Origin: Psychrobacter celer
Lineage (GTDB): Bacteria; Pseudomonadota; Gammaproteobacteria; Pseudomonadales; Moraxellaceae
NCBI RefSeq assembly: GCF_016107555.1
Contig: NZ_JABASU010000006.1
Span: 62,001-126,000, forward strand
Length of the DNA stretch: 64,000 nt
Direction: 5' to 3'
Shown here: positions 47,585 through 56,426 of the stretch, in pieces
How positions within the stretch are numbered: position 1 is the first letter of the stretch
How the letters are laid out: each line of letters starts with the position of its first letter
Made by a program: the position numbers and the translations under genes
The notes under the pieces: generated by a model
Told to the model about the DNA's origin: nothing
What the model saw: only the letters and a program-made list of their open reading frames with translations
Database searches by the model: none

Positions 47585-48026
47585 AGAGATATCACTTTTT
47601 ATCGAGTAGTCGCAAATGACTGTCGCTGATGAGTCGGCCAGCTTATAAAGGCAAGTGCTTATTTTATCTGCCGTGTTTTGTCGCCAGCTACCTAGCAACG
47701 ACCCTGACGTCTTCATGTTTCGTTAAGATCATTTGCAATAGATACAAAAAATAATAGTTGTTTACTATAACATATAATAACTTTTTGACGCATGGGATTG
47801 TCAAAATAATAAGAAAAAGTGAGCATTATTTTGTAAATAATACGAAATAAATCAATAAGCTATCATTTGCAGTGTACGCATTTCAGTGTCAGCTCAGCTG
47901 CCGCAAGGGCTCATGGTGGTAGTAAGTGGCTATGATAAGAGTGTAGGAACGGTGTAATAAGAGCAAGAGGATAAGAGCGGCTAATGCTTTGAGCTTGTCT
48001 TTAATTGATGAGAGGTCAGGGGGTAG
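47585..48026. other. Intergenic region upstream of the transglycosylase gene
   Basis: No gene is visible in 442 bp. The part at 47740-47870 is very AT-rich and should contain the transglycosylase promoter. No clear terminator for lrgB was found. Confidence 0.4.
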
Positions 48027-48716
48027 CTATAACGCAACGGCACTAACAAATATCGGTACCCAAATCGCGGTCACCAGCCCATTGACTGCCAGTCCAAAGG
48101 CTGCATAGCGTCCGGCGGTATGACTGATCTGCCACGCTTCGACTGTACCAAAAGCGTGAGCGGCCAAGCCAAGTGCTAAGCCTTTGGCACGGTCATCATC
48201 GACACGGCCAAATAAAAAGCGCGCCAAAGTACCCCCAACGAGACCTGAGACAATGATGATAAGGTTGGCCATCGCCAGCGGCGCTTTGATCAAATCCGCC
48301 ACACTAAGACCGATAGGAGTGGTCACTGAGCGGGTGGCAAATGCCAGTATCGTCTCGTGACTGAGTGACAGCAGATAGGCGAGCGACATTGGCAGCAAAG
48401 CACCGACCACGCTTGCAATCATGACGATAAGGGTGAGTTTTTTGACAGGTAAGCCTTTAAAGTTCATGGCGGCGAGTGGCACTGCCAATAAAACCGTGAC
48501 GTATCCTAAGAGATGGTCAAACACAGGCTTTGCGACGCTATAGTAGTGATTGTAGTCCCACTGCAGCACAAACAAAAACAGCAAAACCAGCGCTAAGGCC
48601 GTGATGACCATCGGTAGCCAAGATAGCTTACGCGCTAAGATACGGGCAATGACATGGGCGACCAAGGTCAATAATATCGCCGCAAGGGTTGCTGTCAATA
48701 CGCTATCAAAAGTCAT
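48027..48716 (-). CDS. lrgB: LrgB/CidB-family membrane protein
   Basis: LrgB-type proteins act with LrgA in control of murein hydrolase activity or in export of small metabolites. The 229-residue product is highly hydrophobic with about seven helices, and has family segments such as ATRSVTTPIGLSVADLI, VGGTLARFLFG and GLAAHAFGTVEAWQ. I chose ATG 48716 (MTFDSVLTA), preceded by AAGGC; an upstream ATG at 48794 falls inside lrgA. It lies 34 bp after lrgA in the same direction, the usual pair. Confidence 0.92.
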   Translation of the reverse strand: MTFDSVLTATLAAILLTLVAHVIARILARKLSWLPMVITALALVLLFLFVLQWDYNHYYSVAKPVFDHLLGYVTVLLAVPLAAMNFKGLPVKKLTLIVMIASVVGALLPMSLAYLLSLSHETILAFATRSVTTPIGLSVADLIKAPLAMANLIIIVSGLVGGTLARFLFGRVDDDRAKGLALGLAAHAFGTVEAWQISHTAGRYAAFGLAVNGLVTAIWVPIFVSAVAL

Positions 48717-48750
48717 AAGTCTGCCTTGTTCATTCAGCTGAGCGCCGCTT

Positions 48751-49236
48751 TTATTGCTTGCTAGTGCTGCCGGTGTTGCCAGCTTGCGAGTCACTATCAG
48801 ACTCAGTATCAGTATCAGTATCAGTATCAGTATCAGTGTCAGTGTCAGTGTCTTGATTGAGCCAGCGGTTGGCCAGCAATGCTAATCCCCAAAGCGGTAT
48901 TAAGGTGCTGATCAGCATTGTCAGCATCACGCCCCACAGCTCGTCTCCTAAGGCAAATAACAATAAACCTGCACCAGCAGAAACGGGCAAAAAAGCAAAG
49001 CCGCTATCAACCAATAACGTATTGCTGGCTTGAGTGAGCCAGATAGGTAGGCCTTTTAGCAAGCGCCACGCCATCAACACCACAAACATCGCCACCAAAC
49101 CGACGATATTGGCCGCTTTTTCGATACCCGCCCATTGACAGACCAGCACCGCTGTTTCACGGACAAAAATAACCATCGCTAATGTTAATATCAGCGCCAG
49201 CCATAGCGGTAGGTTGGAGGAGTGAGTGGACTTCAT
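48751..49236 (-). CDS. lrgA: LrgA/CidA-family holin-like protein with Asp-Thr repeat tail
   Basis: The 161-residue protein has about four transmembrane helices (LALILTLAMVIFV, NIVGLVAMFVVLMAW, GFAFLPVSAGAGLLLFALG, VMLTMLISTLIPLWGLALLA), the LrgA/CidA layout. After the last helix comes a cytoplasmic or periplasmic tail of alternating Asp and Thr, then SDSDSQAGNTGSTSKQ. Family members normally end soon after the last helix (about 120-130 residues). The tail is encoded by a hexanucleotide repeat and may differ in length between strains. lrgB follows 34 bp downstream. Confidence 0.9.
   Translation of the reverse strand: MKSTHSSNLPLWLALILTLAMVIFVRETAVLVCQWAGIEKAANIVGLVAMFVVLMAWRLLKGLPIWLTQASNTLLVDSGFAFLPVSAGAGLLLFALGDELWGVMLTMLISTLIPLWGLALLANRWLNQDTDTDTDTDTDTDTDTESDSDSQAGNTGSTSKQ
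48795..48852. repeat. Hexanucleotide repeat inside lrgA
   Basis: On the plus strand the tract consists of TATCAG units (five perfect in a row, 48807-48836), then two TGTCAG units and a partial one, with two degenerate units before. Six-base units keep the frame and encode Asp-Thr pairs. Confidence 0.9.
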
Positions 49237-49457
49237 AAGCAGTTTTGGCCAAATCGGAGATGGGTAGGCGCAGCGATAACGGTTGGCGCATGGCTATGGC
49301 AGCTGCACCCTTATAAGTACATTGTGTCGTTATGGTATTTTGTATATGGCATATCGTATAGGCGATTATATAGAGAATCACGTAACTAATAAAGCCTATC
49401 GTCGTGACTAAATAAAAGAGAGGTAAGATAAAGAGATACACTGCATACATTCGCTAG

Positions 49458-49513
49458 ACTGGTACAAACTTTTTTGCGTGCTGTGCTTGCGCCGCCAGAT
49501 GCTACGAAAAATT
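49458..49513 (+). repeat. Dispersed intergenic repeat, copy 2
   Basis: It reads ACTGGTACAAACTTTTTTGC, then GTGCTGTGC and CAGATGCTACGAAAAATT, colinear with copies at 1229-1284 and 39834-39885 (minus). Confidence 0.5.
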
Positions 49514-49641
49514 TATTTCAGTCTCGCTGTATCCTTTTTTTATTGACCTGACTATAGGTATAACCGCCCTAGTATCATCGTGCTATTTTGTCTTATGGTA
49601 TTAGGGAAGGTGGCTTTGAGAGAGACGGCTTTAAGCGAGGC

Positions 49642-49676
49642 AATAAAAAACAGACGATATCAGCGATACCATCTGT
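49642..49676 (-). terminator. Rho-independent terminator of hflX
   Basis: A 12-bp stem with two G-U pairs and a 3-nt loop (49650-49676) is followed on the minus strand by TTTTTTATT. It lies 78 bp after the hflX stop. Confidence 0.75.
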
Positions 49677-49753
49677 GTGTAGGGCTTTGTCTGTAGGTAT
49701 ATCAAAGCGGTTTGCAAATAAAAGCTGAGCCGCCCGCCGCTTGCTCTTATAAG

Positions 49754-51196
49754 TTATGAGTCGGGTAGGCTGCTTTTTTGAGGCGAGGACGATGCTGTGT
49801 TTGTCTCAAACTCATCAAAGGCTTTTTCTTCGGCCGCAGTCAAGGTAGGCTCTACGTTCTCATCTGGCTTTTCAAACTCCTCAAGCGTCGGCATCAGTAG
49901 CGTCGCTTGCGCCAGTGGTAGGACATCTACAGGATCGAGATTGGCTTGTCCAAGCAGCTGTTTGAGCCGATCGCTTGGCAAGCGAATGGTTAGGCACTCG
50001 TGGCCTGTGTCATCGTAGCTTTCTTCTAAGATGACGCCTAGCTCGTACAAGGTGTTTTTAAATTGACCCGCACCATAAGGCAATGTCAAATCAAAGGTGG
50101 TCAGTGCGCCAGTGAGCAGCTGCTGTACAGCAAGCGACAGCGCTTCTATTCCAAGGTTTTCTTTTGATGAGACGTAGACGCGGTTTGGCTGGCCTTCGCT
50201 GGCATAACCAATATGAGCAGGCTCGCCTGTGATATCAATTTTGTTATACACATTGAGCACGGGTACGTCGTTATCAATTTCAGCCAACACATTTTTTACC
50301 GCTTCGATTTGCTCGTGCATGTCTTCGCTAGAGGAGTCGATGACGTGTAGTAGCAAGTCCGCCTCTAGCGTCTCTTCTAGTGTCGCGTGAAACGACTCGA
50401 CCAGCTCGTGCGGCAAATGACGCACAAAACCGACAGTATCGACCAGTACCACACGTCCCACGCCTTGCCAGTCAAGGCGACGTAGCGTCGGGTCGAGGGT
50501 AGCAAACAGCTGATCGGCGGCATAGATGTTTTCGTCGACCAAGCGGTTAAACAGTGTCGATTTACCAGCGTTGGTATAGCCGACTAGCGAGATGGTCGGT
50601 ACGTCAGATTTTTGTCGACGGGCGCGTCCTTGTGCGCGGGTTTGCCGGACTTTTTCAAGCTTAGATTTGAGCTGGTTGACTCGCGTTTGTAGTAAGCGGC
50701 GATCGGTCTCAAGCTGGGTCTCACCCGGCCCGCGCAGACCGATACCGCCTTTTTGCCGCTCCAAATGCGTCCAACCACGCACCAGCCGTGTCGATAAGTG
50801 GTTGAGCTGCGCCAGCTCCACTTGTAGCTTGCCCTCATAAGTGCGGGCGCGCTGAGCAAAAATATCCAAAATCAGTCCGGTGCGATCCAGCACGCGGCAT
50901 TTGACCACCGACTCGATATTACGCTCTTGTGAGGGCGATAAGCTGTGATTAAAAAGAACAATATCGGCGTCGTGCTCACGCACTAGCTCTGCAATCTCTT
51001 CTGCTTTGCCGCTACCCACAAAAAACTTGGCATCAGGCTTTAAACGTGAGCCTGTCACCAATGCCAAACGATCGGCGCCTGCTGAGTCTGCCAATAGCTC
51101 AAACTCGCTAAGATCGTCAGGGTCTTGGATTTGACGAATATCTAAATGTACAATGATGGCACGCTCGCCACCTTCATGTCTTTCAAAATAATCCAA
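49754..51196 (-). CDS. hflX: Ribosome-splitting GTPase HflX
   Basis: HflX binds the 50S subunit and splits stalled or hibernating 70S ribosomes. The 480-residue protein has the N-terminal HflX domain (VGSGKAEEIAELV, HSLSPSQERNIE), a coiled-coil linker (RRLLQTRVNQLKSKLEKV), and the G domain with Walker A GYTNAGKSTLFNRL, DTVGFVRHLP and NKID. A C-terminal domain with an acidic tail follows. The tail makes it about 50 residues longer than E. coli HflX. It is not next to hfq, the common arrangement elsewhere. Confidence 0.96.
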   Translation of the reverse strand: MDYFERHEGGERAIIVHLDIRQIQDPDDLSEFELLADSAGADRLALVTGSRLKPDAKFFVGSGKAEEIAELVREHDADIVLFNHSLSPSQERNIESVVKCRVLDRTGLILDIFAQRARTYEGKLQVELAQLNHLSTRLVRGWTHLERQKGGIGLRGPGETQLETDRRLLQTRVNQLKSKLEKVRQTRAQGRARRQKSDVPTISLVGYTNAGKSTLFNRLVDENIYAADQLFATLDPTLRRLDWQGVGRVVLVDTVGFVRHLPHELVESFHATLEETLEADLLLHVIDSSSEDMHEQIEAVKNVLAEIDNDVPVLNVYNKIDITGEPAHIGYASEGQPNRVYVSSKENLGIEALSLAVQQLLTGALTTFDLTLPYGAGQFKNTLYELGVILEESYDDTGHECLTIRLPSDRLKQLLGQANLDPVDVLPLAQATLLMPTLEEFEKPDENVEPTLTAAEEKAFDEFETNTASSSPQKSSLPDS

Positions 51197-51540
51197 AGAA
51201 TATCACCTATTTAATAAAGTAAATAAATCGCTGCCATTTGTCTGTCAACTTCGAGGCGGCGTTCATATGACCTTTTATATGTGGTCTTATCTGTTGATAT
51301 TAAAGCGTAACGGCACAATTAGCGATAGATTTATGTTACACAGGTTTGTGTTTCCTAGCGCGGAGGACGGCTGGTAAGTTAGCGCGTTTATAAGTGGCTT
51401 CATTGCGCGTTTGTATAAAACTTTGTATAAAACTAGGCACTGACTCAGTGAACAGGCTATCACTGAGGCGCATAACTTTGCTATACTTAGCTCGTTTTTT
51501 TGTTGATATAAACAGCAGTTATTTAATCATGAGGACGAAG
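51197..51540. other. Intergenic region between hflX and the acyltransferase gene
   Basis: The 344 bp between divergent genes hold no clear gene. An open frame continues upstream of the acyltransferase start to 51394, but without a ribosome binding site. Confidence 0.45.
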
Positions 51541-52341
51541 ATGAGCCAAGCTAAGTCAAAATTTTCACTCAGACAACAGCTAGGACGCGGCAAGCAAATC
51601 GCTGGTATGACCACAACGATGGTCGGTGGACTGCGAGCCGCTCAGCGTCTTGGTGCCTTTAAGCAGCCGCCACGCGAAAAACTACCCCGTTATATTCAGG
51701 CGTTTTGTCGTAAGATGGCAGGCTCTTTTGGTGTTAAAGTCATCGAGGTCGAGCCAGTACAGCAGCATCATGGTCTGTGGGTGTCCAATCATGTGTCATG
51801 GATGGATATCCCTGTCGTGGGAACGGTAAGCCCCGCGTTTTTCTTATCCAAGGCGGAGATTGGTGAGTGGCCTGTGTTTGGTAAATTAGCGCATGCTGCC
51901 GGCACGCTCTTTATTGAGCGCGGCTCCGGTGATGCAGGCTCAGTGGCCACGCAGATTGCTGAGTTTTTGACCAAAGGGTTTTCGGTTATCTTCTTCCCTG
52001 AAGCGACTACGACTGATGGCAAAAAGGTCAAGCGTATCCATGGTACCCTGCTACAAGCTGCGATAGACGCAGATGTCCCTATACGACCGATCCTTATCGC
52101 TTATGTTGACAAAGACGGAGCGCTCAGTGAGGCATTGCCGTATTATGGCAAGATTACCATGAAAGAGAGCTTAAAAAAGGTGCTAGATAGTAAGGATGTG
52201 ACGGCCTATGTGCTACCATTAGAGCCGATAGACCCTAAAGGCTATAGCAAAAGCGAACTGACCGACTTGCTGCAAAGAAAAATGCAAGAAGGATTGGCCG
52301 ATCTGCATGCGCGGGTACTGAGTGTGCCGCCTAGTCAATAA
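51541..52341 (+). CDS. 1-acyl-sn-glycerol-3-phosphate acyltransferase (PlsC-like)
   Basis: PlsC-type enzymes acylate lysophosphatidic acid to phosphatidic acid at the inner membrane. The 266-residue protein has the acyltransferase motifs NHVSWMDIP (HX4D, about residues 83-91), LFIERGSGDAG (motif II) and FFPEATTTDGKKV (motif III). I start at ATG 51541, which has GAGGA five bases upstream; a longer frame from 51394 or an ATG at 51526 is less likely. The acceptor could be another lysophospholipid or an ornithine lipid. A terminator follows. Confidence 0.9.
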   Translation: MSQAKSKFSLRQQLGRGKQIAGMTTTMVGGLRAAQRLGAFKQPPREKLPRYIQAFCRKMAGSFGVKVIEVEPVQQHHGLWVSNHVSWMDIPVVGTVSPAFFLSKAEIGEWPVFGKLAHAAGTLFIERGSGDAGSVATQIAEFLTKGFSVIFFPEATTTDGKKVKRIHGTLLQAAIDADVPIRPILIAYVDKDGALSEALPYYGKITMKESLKKVLDSKDVTAYVLPLEPIDPKGYSKSELTDLLQRKMQEGLADLHARVLSVPPSQ

Positions 52342-52381
52342 TCAGCTGAGCTGTACAGTCAAATGAAAAGTCGCTGAATAA

Positions 52382-52427
52382 AAAAGGCGCCAATCGTAGC
52401 AATATTTACCGCGATTGGCGTCTTTTT
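52382..52427. terminator. Rho-independent terminator shared by the acyltransferase and tas-like genes
   Basis: A 9-bp stem CGCCAATCG/CGATTGGCG with a 15-nt loop lies between A-rich and T-rich flanks, so it can work in both directions between two convergent genes. Confidence 0.75.
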
Positions 52428-52462
52428 TCGTGTTTTGTCAGTGACACATTGGGCGCCGCTTA

Positions 52463-53503
52463 TTAAGGTGACGGATTGGGCTGGCGCGTGTGCACTGCTT
52501 CAATGGCCTCCAATACATCGTCAGTGAGTGTCAGATCAATGCTATCGATATTGGATTTTAACTGCGTAAGTGTGGTCGCGCCAATGATGTTGCTGGTGAC
52601 AAACGGGCGTGAATTGACAAAGGCCAGCGCCATCTGCGCCATATCTAGTCCGGCATCGCTGGCAATCTTAGCGTATTGCTCAGTGGCTGCTAGCGCTTGC
52701 TCATTAATATATCTTTGGAATCTATCATACATGGTCAGGCGCGCGCCAGCTGGGCGTTTGCCGTCCAAGTACTTACCTGATAGTACGCCAAACCCAAGCG
52801 GCGAGTAAGCAAGCAAGCCGACGTTTTCACGATGGGCAATCTCCGCCATGCCGACCTCATAGAGACGGTTGAGGAGGCTATACGGGTTTTGCACCGTTAG
52901 CGGCGCGATTAGACCGTTTTTGTCCGCTTCCCACAGATAGCGCATCAGTCCCCACGCGGTATCATTCGACAGTCCATAAGCACGAATACGGCCTTTTTTA
53001 ATCTCATTATTCAGCGCTTGGACGGTCTCCAAAAATGGCGTTAAGTCATCAAGCGATTGCGCTGACATCTCGCTGTCATAGCCGCGCTGCCCAAAGAAGT
53101 TGGCTTGTCGCTCAGGCCAATGCAGCTGATAAATATCGATATAATCGGTTTGTAGACGCTCAAGGTTACTATCGATAGCGCTGCTGATTTGCTCAGCATT
53201 AAAGCGCGTTTTACCGTCACGCAAAAAGCTCAGGGGTGACATTTTACTGGCCAAAATGACCTTGTCACGCTGCTGGGTCTTGGCAAACCAAGTACCGATA
53301 TAACGCTCGGTATCGCCTTGCTTGTCTTTATCTGGTGGTGATGGATACATCTCTGCTGTATCCCAAAAGTTGACGCCTTCGCTCAGTGCCATATCCATCT
53401 GGGCGTGCGCCTCAGCCTCGGTGTTTTGCTGCGCCCATGTCATAGTGCCCAAACAGATTTTAGAAACCTGTTCATCGAGTTGCGGCAACGTTGTATATTG
53501 CAT
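52463..53503 (-). CDS. tas: Aldo/keto reductase, Tas-like
   Basis: The 346-residue length equals that of E. coli Tas. The AKR active-site residues are visible: Asp and Tyr in NFWDTAEMY, Lys in VILASKMS, His in YQLHWPER. The C-terminal NADPH-binding region has VTSNIIGATTLTQLKSNI. AAGGAG lies just before ATG 53503, so a longer frame from 53542 is not used. The substrate is not known; the E. coli protein was found by its ability to rescue tyrosine auxotrophy. Confidence 0.92.
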   Translation of the reverse strand: MQYTTLPQLDEQVSKICLGTMTWAQQNTEAEAHAQMDMALSEGVNFWDTAEMYPSPPDKDKQGDTERYIGTWFAKTQQRDKVILASKMSPLSFLRDGKTRFNAEQISSAIDSNLERLQTDYIDIYQLHWPERQANFFGQRGYDSEMSAQSLDDLTPFLETVQALNNEIKKGRIRAYGLSNDTAWGLMRYLWEADKNGLIAPLTVQNPYSLLNRLYEVGMAEIAHRENVGLLAYSPLGFGVLSGKYLDGKRPAGARLTMYDRFQRYINEQALAATEQYAKIASDAGLDMAQMALAFVNSRPFVTSNIIGATTLTQLKSNIDSIDLTLTDDVLEAIEAVHTRQPNPSP

Positions 53504-53566
53504 GTCAGTCTCCTTGTGGACTTTGATTTTAGGGTTGAGCATTGAGTATTGAGCGTGGTCAGGGCA

Positions 53567-54064
53567 TTACATGATTTGAATGCCAGTCACCCCAGGCGGG
53601 GTTACTTTAAAGACTTTGACCTTAAACAATACCGATTGGCCGGCCAGCGGATGGTTAAAATCGACCTCAATCTCATCCTCATTAATCGCGCTAATAATAC
53701 CGGGTAAGGTGTTTTTGCCTTTATCCTCAAACTCAACCATCATGCCGACTTCTGGATGATCGGCGATAAGAGCAAACTGCGGACGGCTAAAGTGCTGAAC
53801 GTTGTCAGGGTTCCACTCACCAAATGCCTGCTCTGGCTCAAGGTGAGCTGTGCGCGTGTCGCCTGCGCGTAGATTCATAAGTACTTGCTCAAACCCTGGC
53901 AACAAGCTTTCATCGCCGACCGTCAGCGTCACTGGTGCCTCACGGCCAAAGGTGGAGTCAATCACCGTGCCGTTTTCTAATGAAACTTCAAAGTGTAGGC
54001 TAACAAGGCTACCAAAGGTGATGCGCGTGTCTTCGTTGGGGTTGATAAATTGTGATTCAGTCAT
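53567..54064 (-). CDS. FKBP-type peptidyl-prolyl isomerase (FkpB/SlpA-like)
   Basis: The 165-residue protein has the FKBP fold split by an insert-in-flap domain: FGSLVSLHFEVSLENGTVIDSTFG and LTVGDESLLPGFEQVLMNLRAGD belong to the FKBP part, and QHFSRPQFALIADHPEVGMMVEFEDK to the insert domain. This is the SlyD/FkpB layout, without the His-rich metal tail of SlyD, so FkpB is more likely. I use ATG 54064. In many relatives fkpB lies next to lspA-ispH; here it is about 1.7 kb from lspA, separated by two genes. Confidence 0.9.
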   Translation of the reverse strand: MTESQFINPNEDTRITFGSLVSLHFEVSLENGTVIDSTFGREAPVTLTVGDESLLPGFEQVLMNLRAGDTRTAHLEPEQAFGEWNPDNVQHFSRPQFALIADHPEVGMMVEFEDKGKNTLPGIISAINEDEIEVDFNHPLAGQSVLFKVKVFKVTPPGVTGIQIM

Positions 54065-54188
54065 AATCAAAAGCCAGTTGTCGTAAATATAATAGAGAAA
54101 TGATAAGTCATTTTGCTGGGTGTGTAAGCGCAAATAGTGTAACGCAAATGGTGTAATATATCTGCCATATCTTAAATAGGGCAGAATT

Positions 54189-54860
54189 ATGGCAAGTCAA
54201 GCACCCAGCAAGCAACAGGGACACGTGCATAAATGGCAAGACGACAAAGGCTTTGGTTTTATTGAAACATCAAGCGGGGCGTCGCTGTTTTTTCACATTA
54301 GTGAGTTTAGAGCGCAGCGCCGTCCTGAGGTTGGTGAAGCGGTGGTCTTTGATGTCGGACAAGATAGCCAAGGTCGCCTGCAAGCCAGACAAGTCCAAGA
54401 GCTGAGCTTTGTCCAACAAAAAATGGCAGAAAAAAACCGCCAAATCCGTCAGCGTAATCGCAAACGTAATGCCCAAGCAGAATTTGCAGCAGGGCAAAAG
54501 AAACGTTTGTTTCTTGGTATTGGTTTTTATGGGGTTTTAATTTTATTGGCGGCAACTCAAAAGCTCAGCTGGCTGGTGGTGGCATGGTACGCTGTGCTAG
54601 GCATCGTCACTTATATTACTTATGCCAAAGACAAAGCTGCTGCTCAAAATGGCGATTGGCGCACGCCTGAGTCGACGCTGCATATACTAAGCGCACTTGG
54701 CGGCTGGGTCGGCGCATTGGTAGCACAGACGTATTTGCGCCACAAATCACAAAAGCCTGAGTTTCGTATCGTTTATTATTTAACGGTTATTATCAACTTA
54801 GCAGGATTACTCTTTGTCATCATGGGCGGCGGGCTAGCGCTTTTAAGCGAATTAGGATAA
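54189..54860 (+). CDS. Cold-shock domain protein fused to a DUF1294 membrane domain
   Basis: The 223-residue protein joins a nucleic-acid-binding cold-shock domain (residues about 8-75, RNP-like motifs KGFGFIET and LFFHISEF) to a basic linker (MAEKNRQIRQRNRKRNAQ). A DUF1294 region follows, with about four helices and the motif YAKDKAAAQNGDWRTPESTLHILSALGGWVGAL. Such fusions are found in Acinetobacter and Pseudomonas relatives; the function is not known. It likely places an RNA-binding domain at the inner membrane. It is divergent from the FKBP gene. Confidence 0.9.
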   Translation: MASQAPSKQQGHVHKWQDDKGFGFIETSSGASLFFHISEFRAQRRPEVGEAVVFDVGQDSQGRLQARQVQELSFVQQKMAEKNRQIRQRNRKRNAQAEFAAGQKKRLFLGIGFYGVLILLAATQKLSWLVVAWYAVLGIVTYITYAKDKAAAQNGDWRTPESTLHILSALGGWVGALVAQTYLRHKSQKPEFRIVYYLTVIINLAGLLFVIMGGGLALLSELG

Positions 54861-54869
54861 AGCGTTAAA

Positions 54870-55511
54870 CTAAATCTGCGCCAGTATTTGCTTATACACA
54901 GCGGCATCTGAGGCAGAAAAACAGCAAAAAATCACGTCGTGAATGGAAAAGCCATCCATCTGTTCTAAGCCATTTTGCACATATGCTATGACTGTATCGA
55001 TTGCAATCTTAGCTGCCTTATCAATGGGGTAGCCGTAGACGCCGGTACTAATAGAAGGGAAGGCAATACTGCTGAGACCGTGTTGCGCTGCCAAATCTAA
55101 AGACTTTTGATAACAGCTGGCCAGTAGTGCTTGCTCATTACTACGACCGCCATGCCAGATAGGGCCTACCGTATGAATCACGTACTGACAAGGCAAATCA
55201 AATGCTGGGCTGATTTTGGCATCACCAGTTTGGCAGCCATTTAATGTACGGCAATACTCAAGCAGCTTAGGCCCTGCTGCTCGATGAATCGCACCATCGA
55301 CACCGCCGCCACCGAGCAAGCTTTTGTTAGCCGCATTGACAATGGCATCGACATGCAACGTGGTAATATCCGTCTGTAACACTGATAGGGTCACGCTGTG
55401 AGTACCACTGCTGTTACCATTATAGTCATTAGACACTGACAGCTGCTTTTGAGCAATAGGCGTTATTTTGCTATTCGTCATTTGATTGTTCGTCACTTGA
55501 TTGTTAGGCAT
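54870..55511 (-). CDS. Macrodomain protein (O-acetyl-ADP-ribose deacetylase family)
   Basis: Macrodomains bind ADP-ribose and its derivatives; YmdB-like members deacetylate O-acetyl-ADP-ribose. The 213-residue product has a polar N-terminal extension of about 50 residues and then the macrodomain, with [41 protein letters not shown] and [15 protein letters not shown], including the Asn and the Gly-rich loop that hold the ligand. I chose ATG 55511, with AAGGAT upstream. Its end lies 9 bp from the convergent cold-shock gene end. Confidence 0.92.
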   Translation of the reverse strand: MPNNQVTNNQMTNSKITPIAQKQLSVSNDYNGNSSGTHSVTLSVLQTDITTLHVDAIVNAANKSLLGGGGVDGAIHRAAGPKLLEYCRTLNGCQTGDAKISPAFDLPCQYVIHTVGPIWHGGRSNEQALLASCYQKSLDLAAQHGLSSIAFPSISTGVYGYPIDKAAKIAIDTVIAYVQNGLEQMDGFSIHDVIFCCFSASDAAVYKQILAQI

Positions 55512-55582
55512 GGCTATATCCTTTTTATAGTGAACGTATGGTACTTTAGCGATAAATATCAATAGTTACAATCTACAAAAAC

Positions 55583-55615
55583 ACAAAAAAATAGGCCACC
55601 ATTTGGTAGCCTATT
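55583..55615 (-). terminator. Rho-independent terminator of ileS-lspA
   Basis: Stem AATAGGC/GCCTATT (55590-55596, 55609-55615) with further inner pairs is followed on the minus strand by seven T residues. It lies beyond lspA and the mini-element. Confidence 0.6.
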
Positions 55616-55632
55616 GATAACCCTGTTGTTTT

Positions 55633-55779
55633 TAGGATGTGTCCTCACTATAGTCGATAGTCATCTAGATGCGTTAAAAATAGCTGACTAATATTTCGAT
55701 ACTATCTGCGCTATTTTCGTTGTTTGATTGCAATGTTTTGCGGCCATTTATCTCATTTTTAAAATGAGAGCATGCCCTA
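55633..55779. mobile_element. Palindromic mini-element, copy B (147 bp)
   Basis: Left end TAGGATGTGTCCTCACTATA, right end ATGAGAGCATGCCCTA. The left part contains CGATAGTCATCT, shared with copy A at 36156, and the right part contains CATTTTTAAAATGAG, shared with copy C at 60308. It has no coding capacity and lies 9 bp after the lspA stop. Confidence 0.55.
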
Positions 55780-55787
55780 ATGTTATA

Positions 55788-56426
55788 TTATTTAGGGCTG
55801 CGCTTACCTTCCAAAAACAGCATGTCGATGACAATGAACACGACGCCGATACAGATAGCAATATCGGCAATATTAAAAATCGGATAATGCCACACATCAG
55901 CATAATGTACATGAATAAAGTCAATCACATGACCATGTAGCAAGCGATCAATCAGGTTGCCAATGGCACCGCCAAGCACCAGCGCAAGGCCTGTCGATAG
56001 CAGCTTGGCTTGCCGTGGTGCTTTGATTAGATAGCCGATCAAAAACAGCGACATCACCAGCGCCAGTCCCGCAAAAAACCACTTTTGCCAGCCGCCTGCA
56101 TCGGCCAAAAAGCTAAACGCGGCGCCATAGTTGTAAGCCAGTGTCCAGTTGAGAAACGGCTCTAACACTGGCACAGGCTCAAGAAAATTGAGCGTGGTCT
56201 CAGCCAGCCATTTGCTCCACTGGTCGATGATGATCACCACCAGCGATAACGCATACCACATAAAGGCGCGACTGCCATTGGCGACCATCTTAGGGGTCTT
56301 AGTTAGGCGACCTCTAGGTGTCGATGAGCTGCCAGTGGTTGCATGTGCAGGCTTGGGGGAGCCGTCGGCCTCAACTTGCGGCGACTTGTGAGGTGAGTCT
56401 GACGGGTTAGGCGCAGAATTAGGCAT
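55788..56426 (-). CDS. lspA: Lipoprotein signal peptidase (LspA)
   Basis: LspA cleaves prolipoprotein signal peptides at the lipidated Cys. The 212-residue protein has four transmembrane helices and the two catalytic Asp motifs, [16 protein letters not shown] and [12 protein letters not shown] polar N-terminal extension of about 45 residues (Pro/Ser/Lys-rich) precedes the first helix, making it longer than the usual 160-170 residues; an internal start near [11 protein letters not shown] is possible. It overlaps ileS by 8 bp, the conserved ileS-lspA arrangement. Confidence 0.97.
   Translation of the reverse strand: MPNSAPNPSDSPHKSPQVEADGSPKPAHATTGSSSTPRGRLTKTPKMVANGSRAFMWYALSLVVIIIDQWSKWLAETTLNFLEPVPVLEPFLNWTLAYNYGAAFSFLADAGGWQKWFFAGLALVMSLFLIGYLIKAPRQAKLLSTGLALVLGGAIGNLIDRLLHGHVIDFIHVHYADVWHYPIFNIADIAICIGVVFIVIDMLFLEGKRSPK

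Larger units (their letters stand above)
49237..49753. other. Intergenic region between hflX and lrgA
   Basis: The 517 bp hold no convincing gene. They contain a copy of the dispersed repeat (49458-49513) and the hflX terminator (49642-49676). Confidence 0.55.

Noticed and set aside
48795-48852. Hexamer tract as a CRISPR-like or minisatellite array
   Set aside because: The units are only 6 bp with no spacers and lie inside a coding frame; it is a simple-sequence repeat.
49157-49450. 97-codon hydrophobic minus-strand frame overlapping the start of lrgA
   Set aside because: It overlaps lrgA in another frame, its hydrophobic part is AT-rich intergenic DNA, and there is no ribosome binding site.
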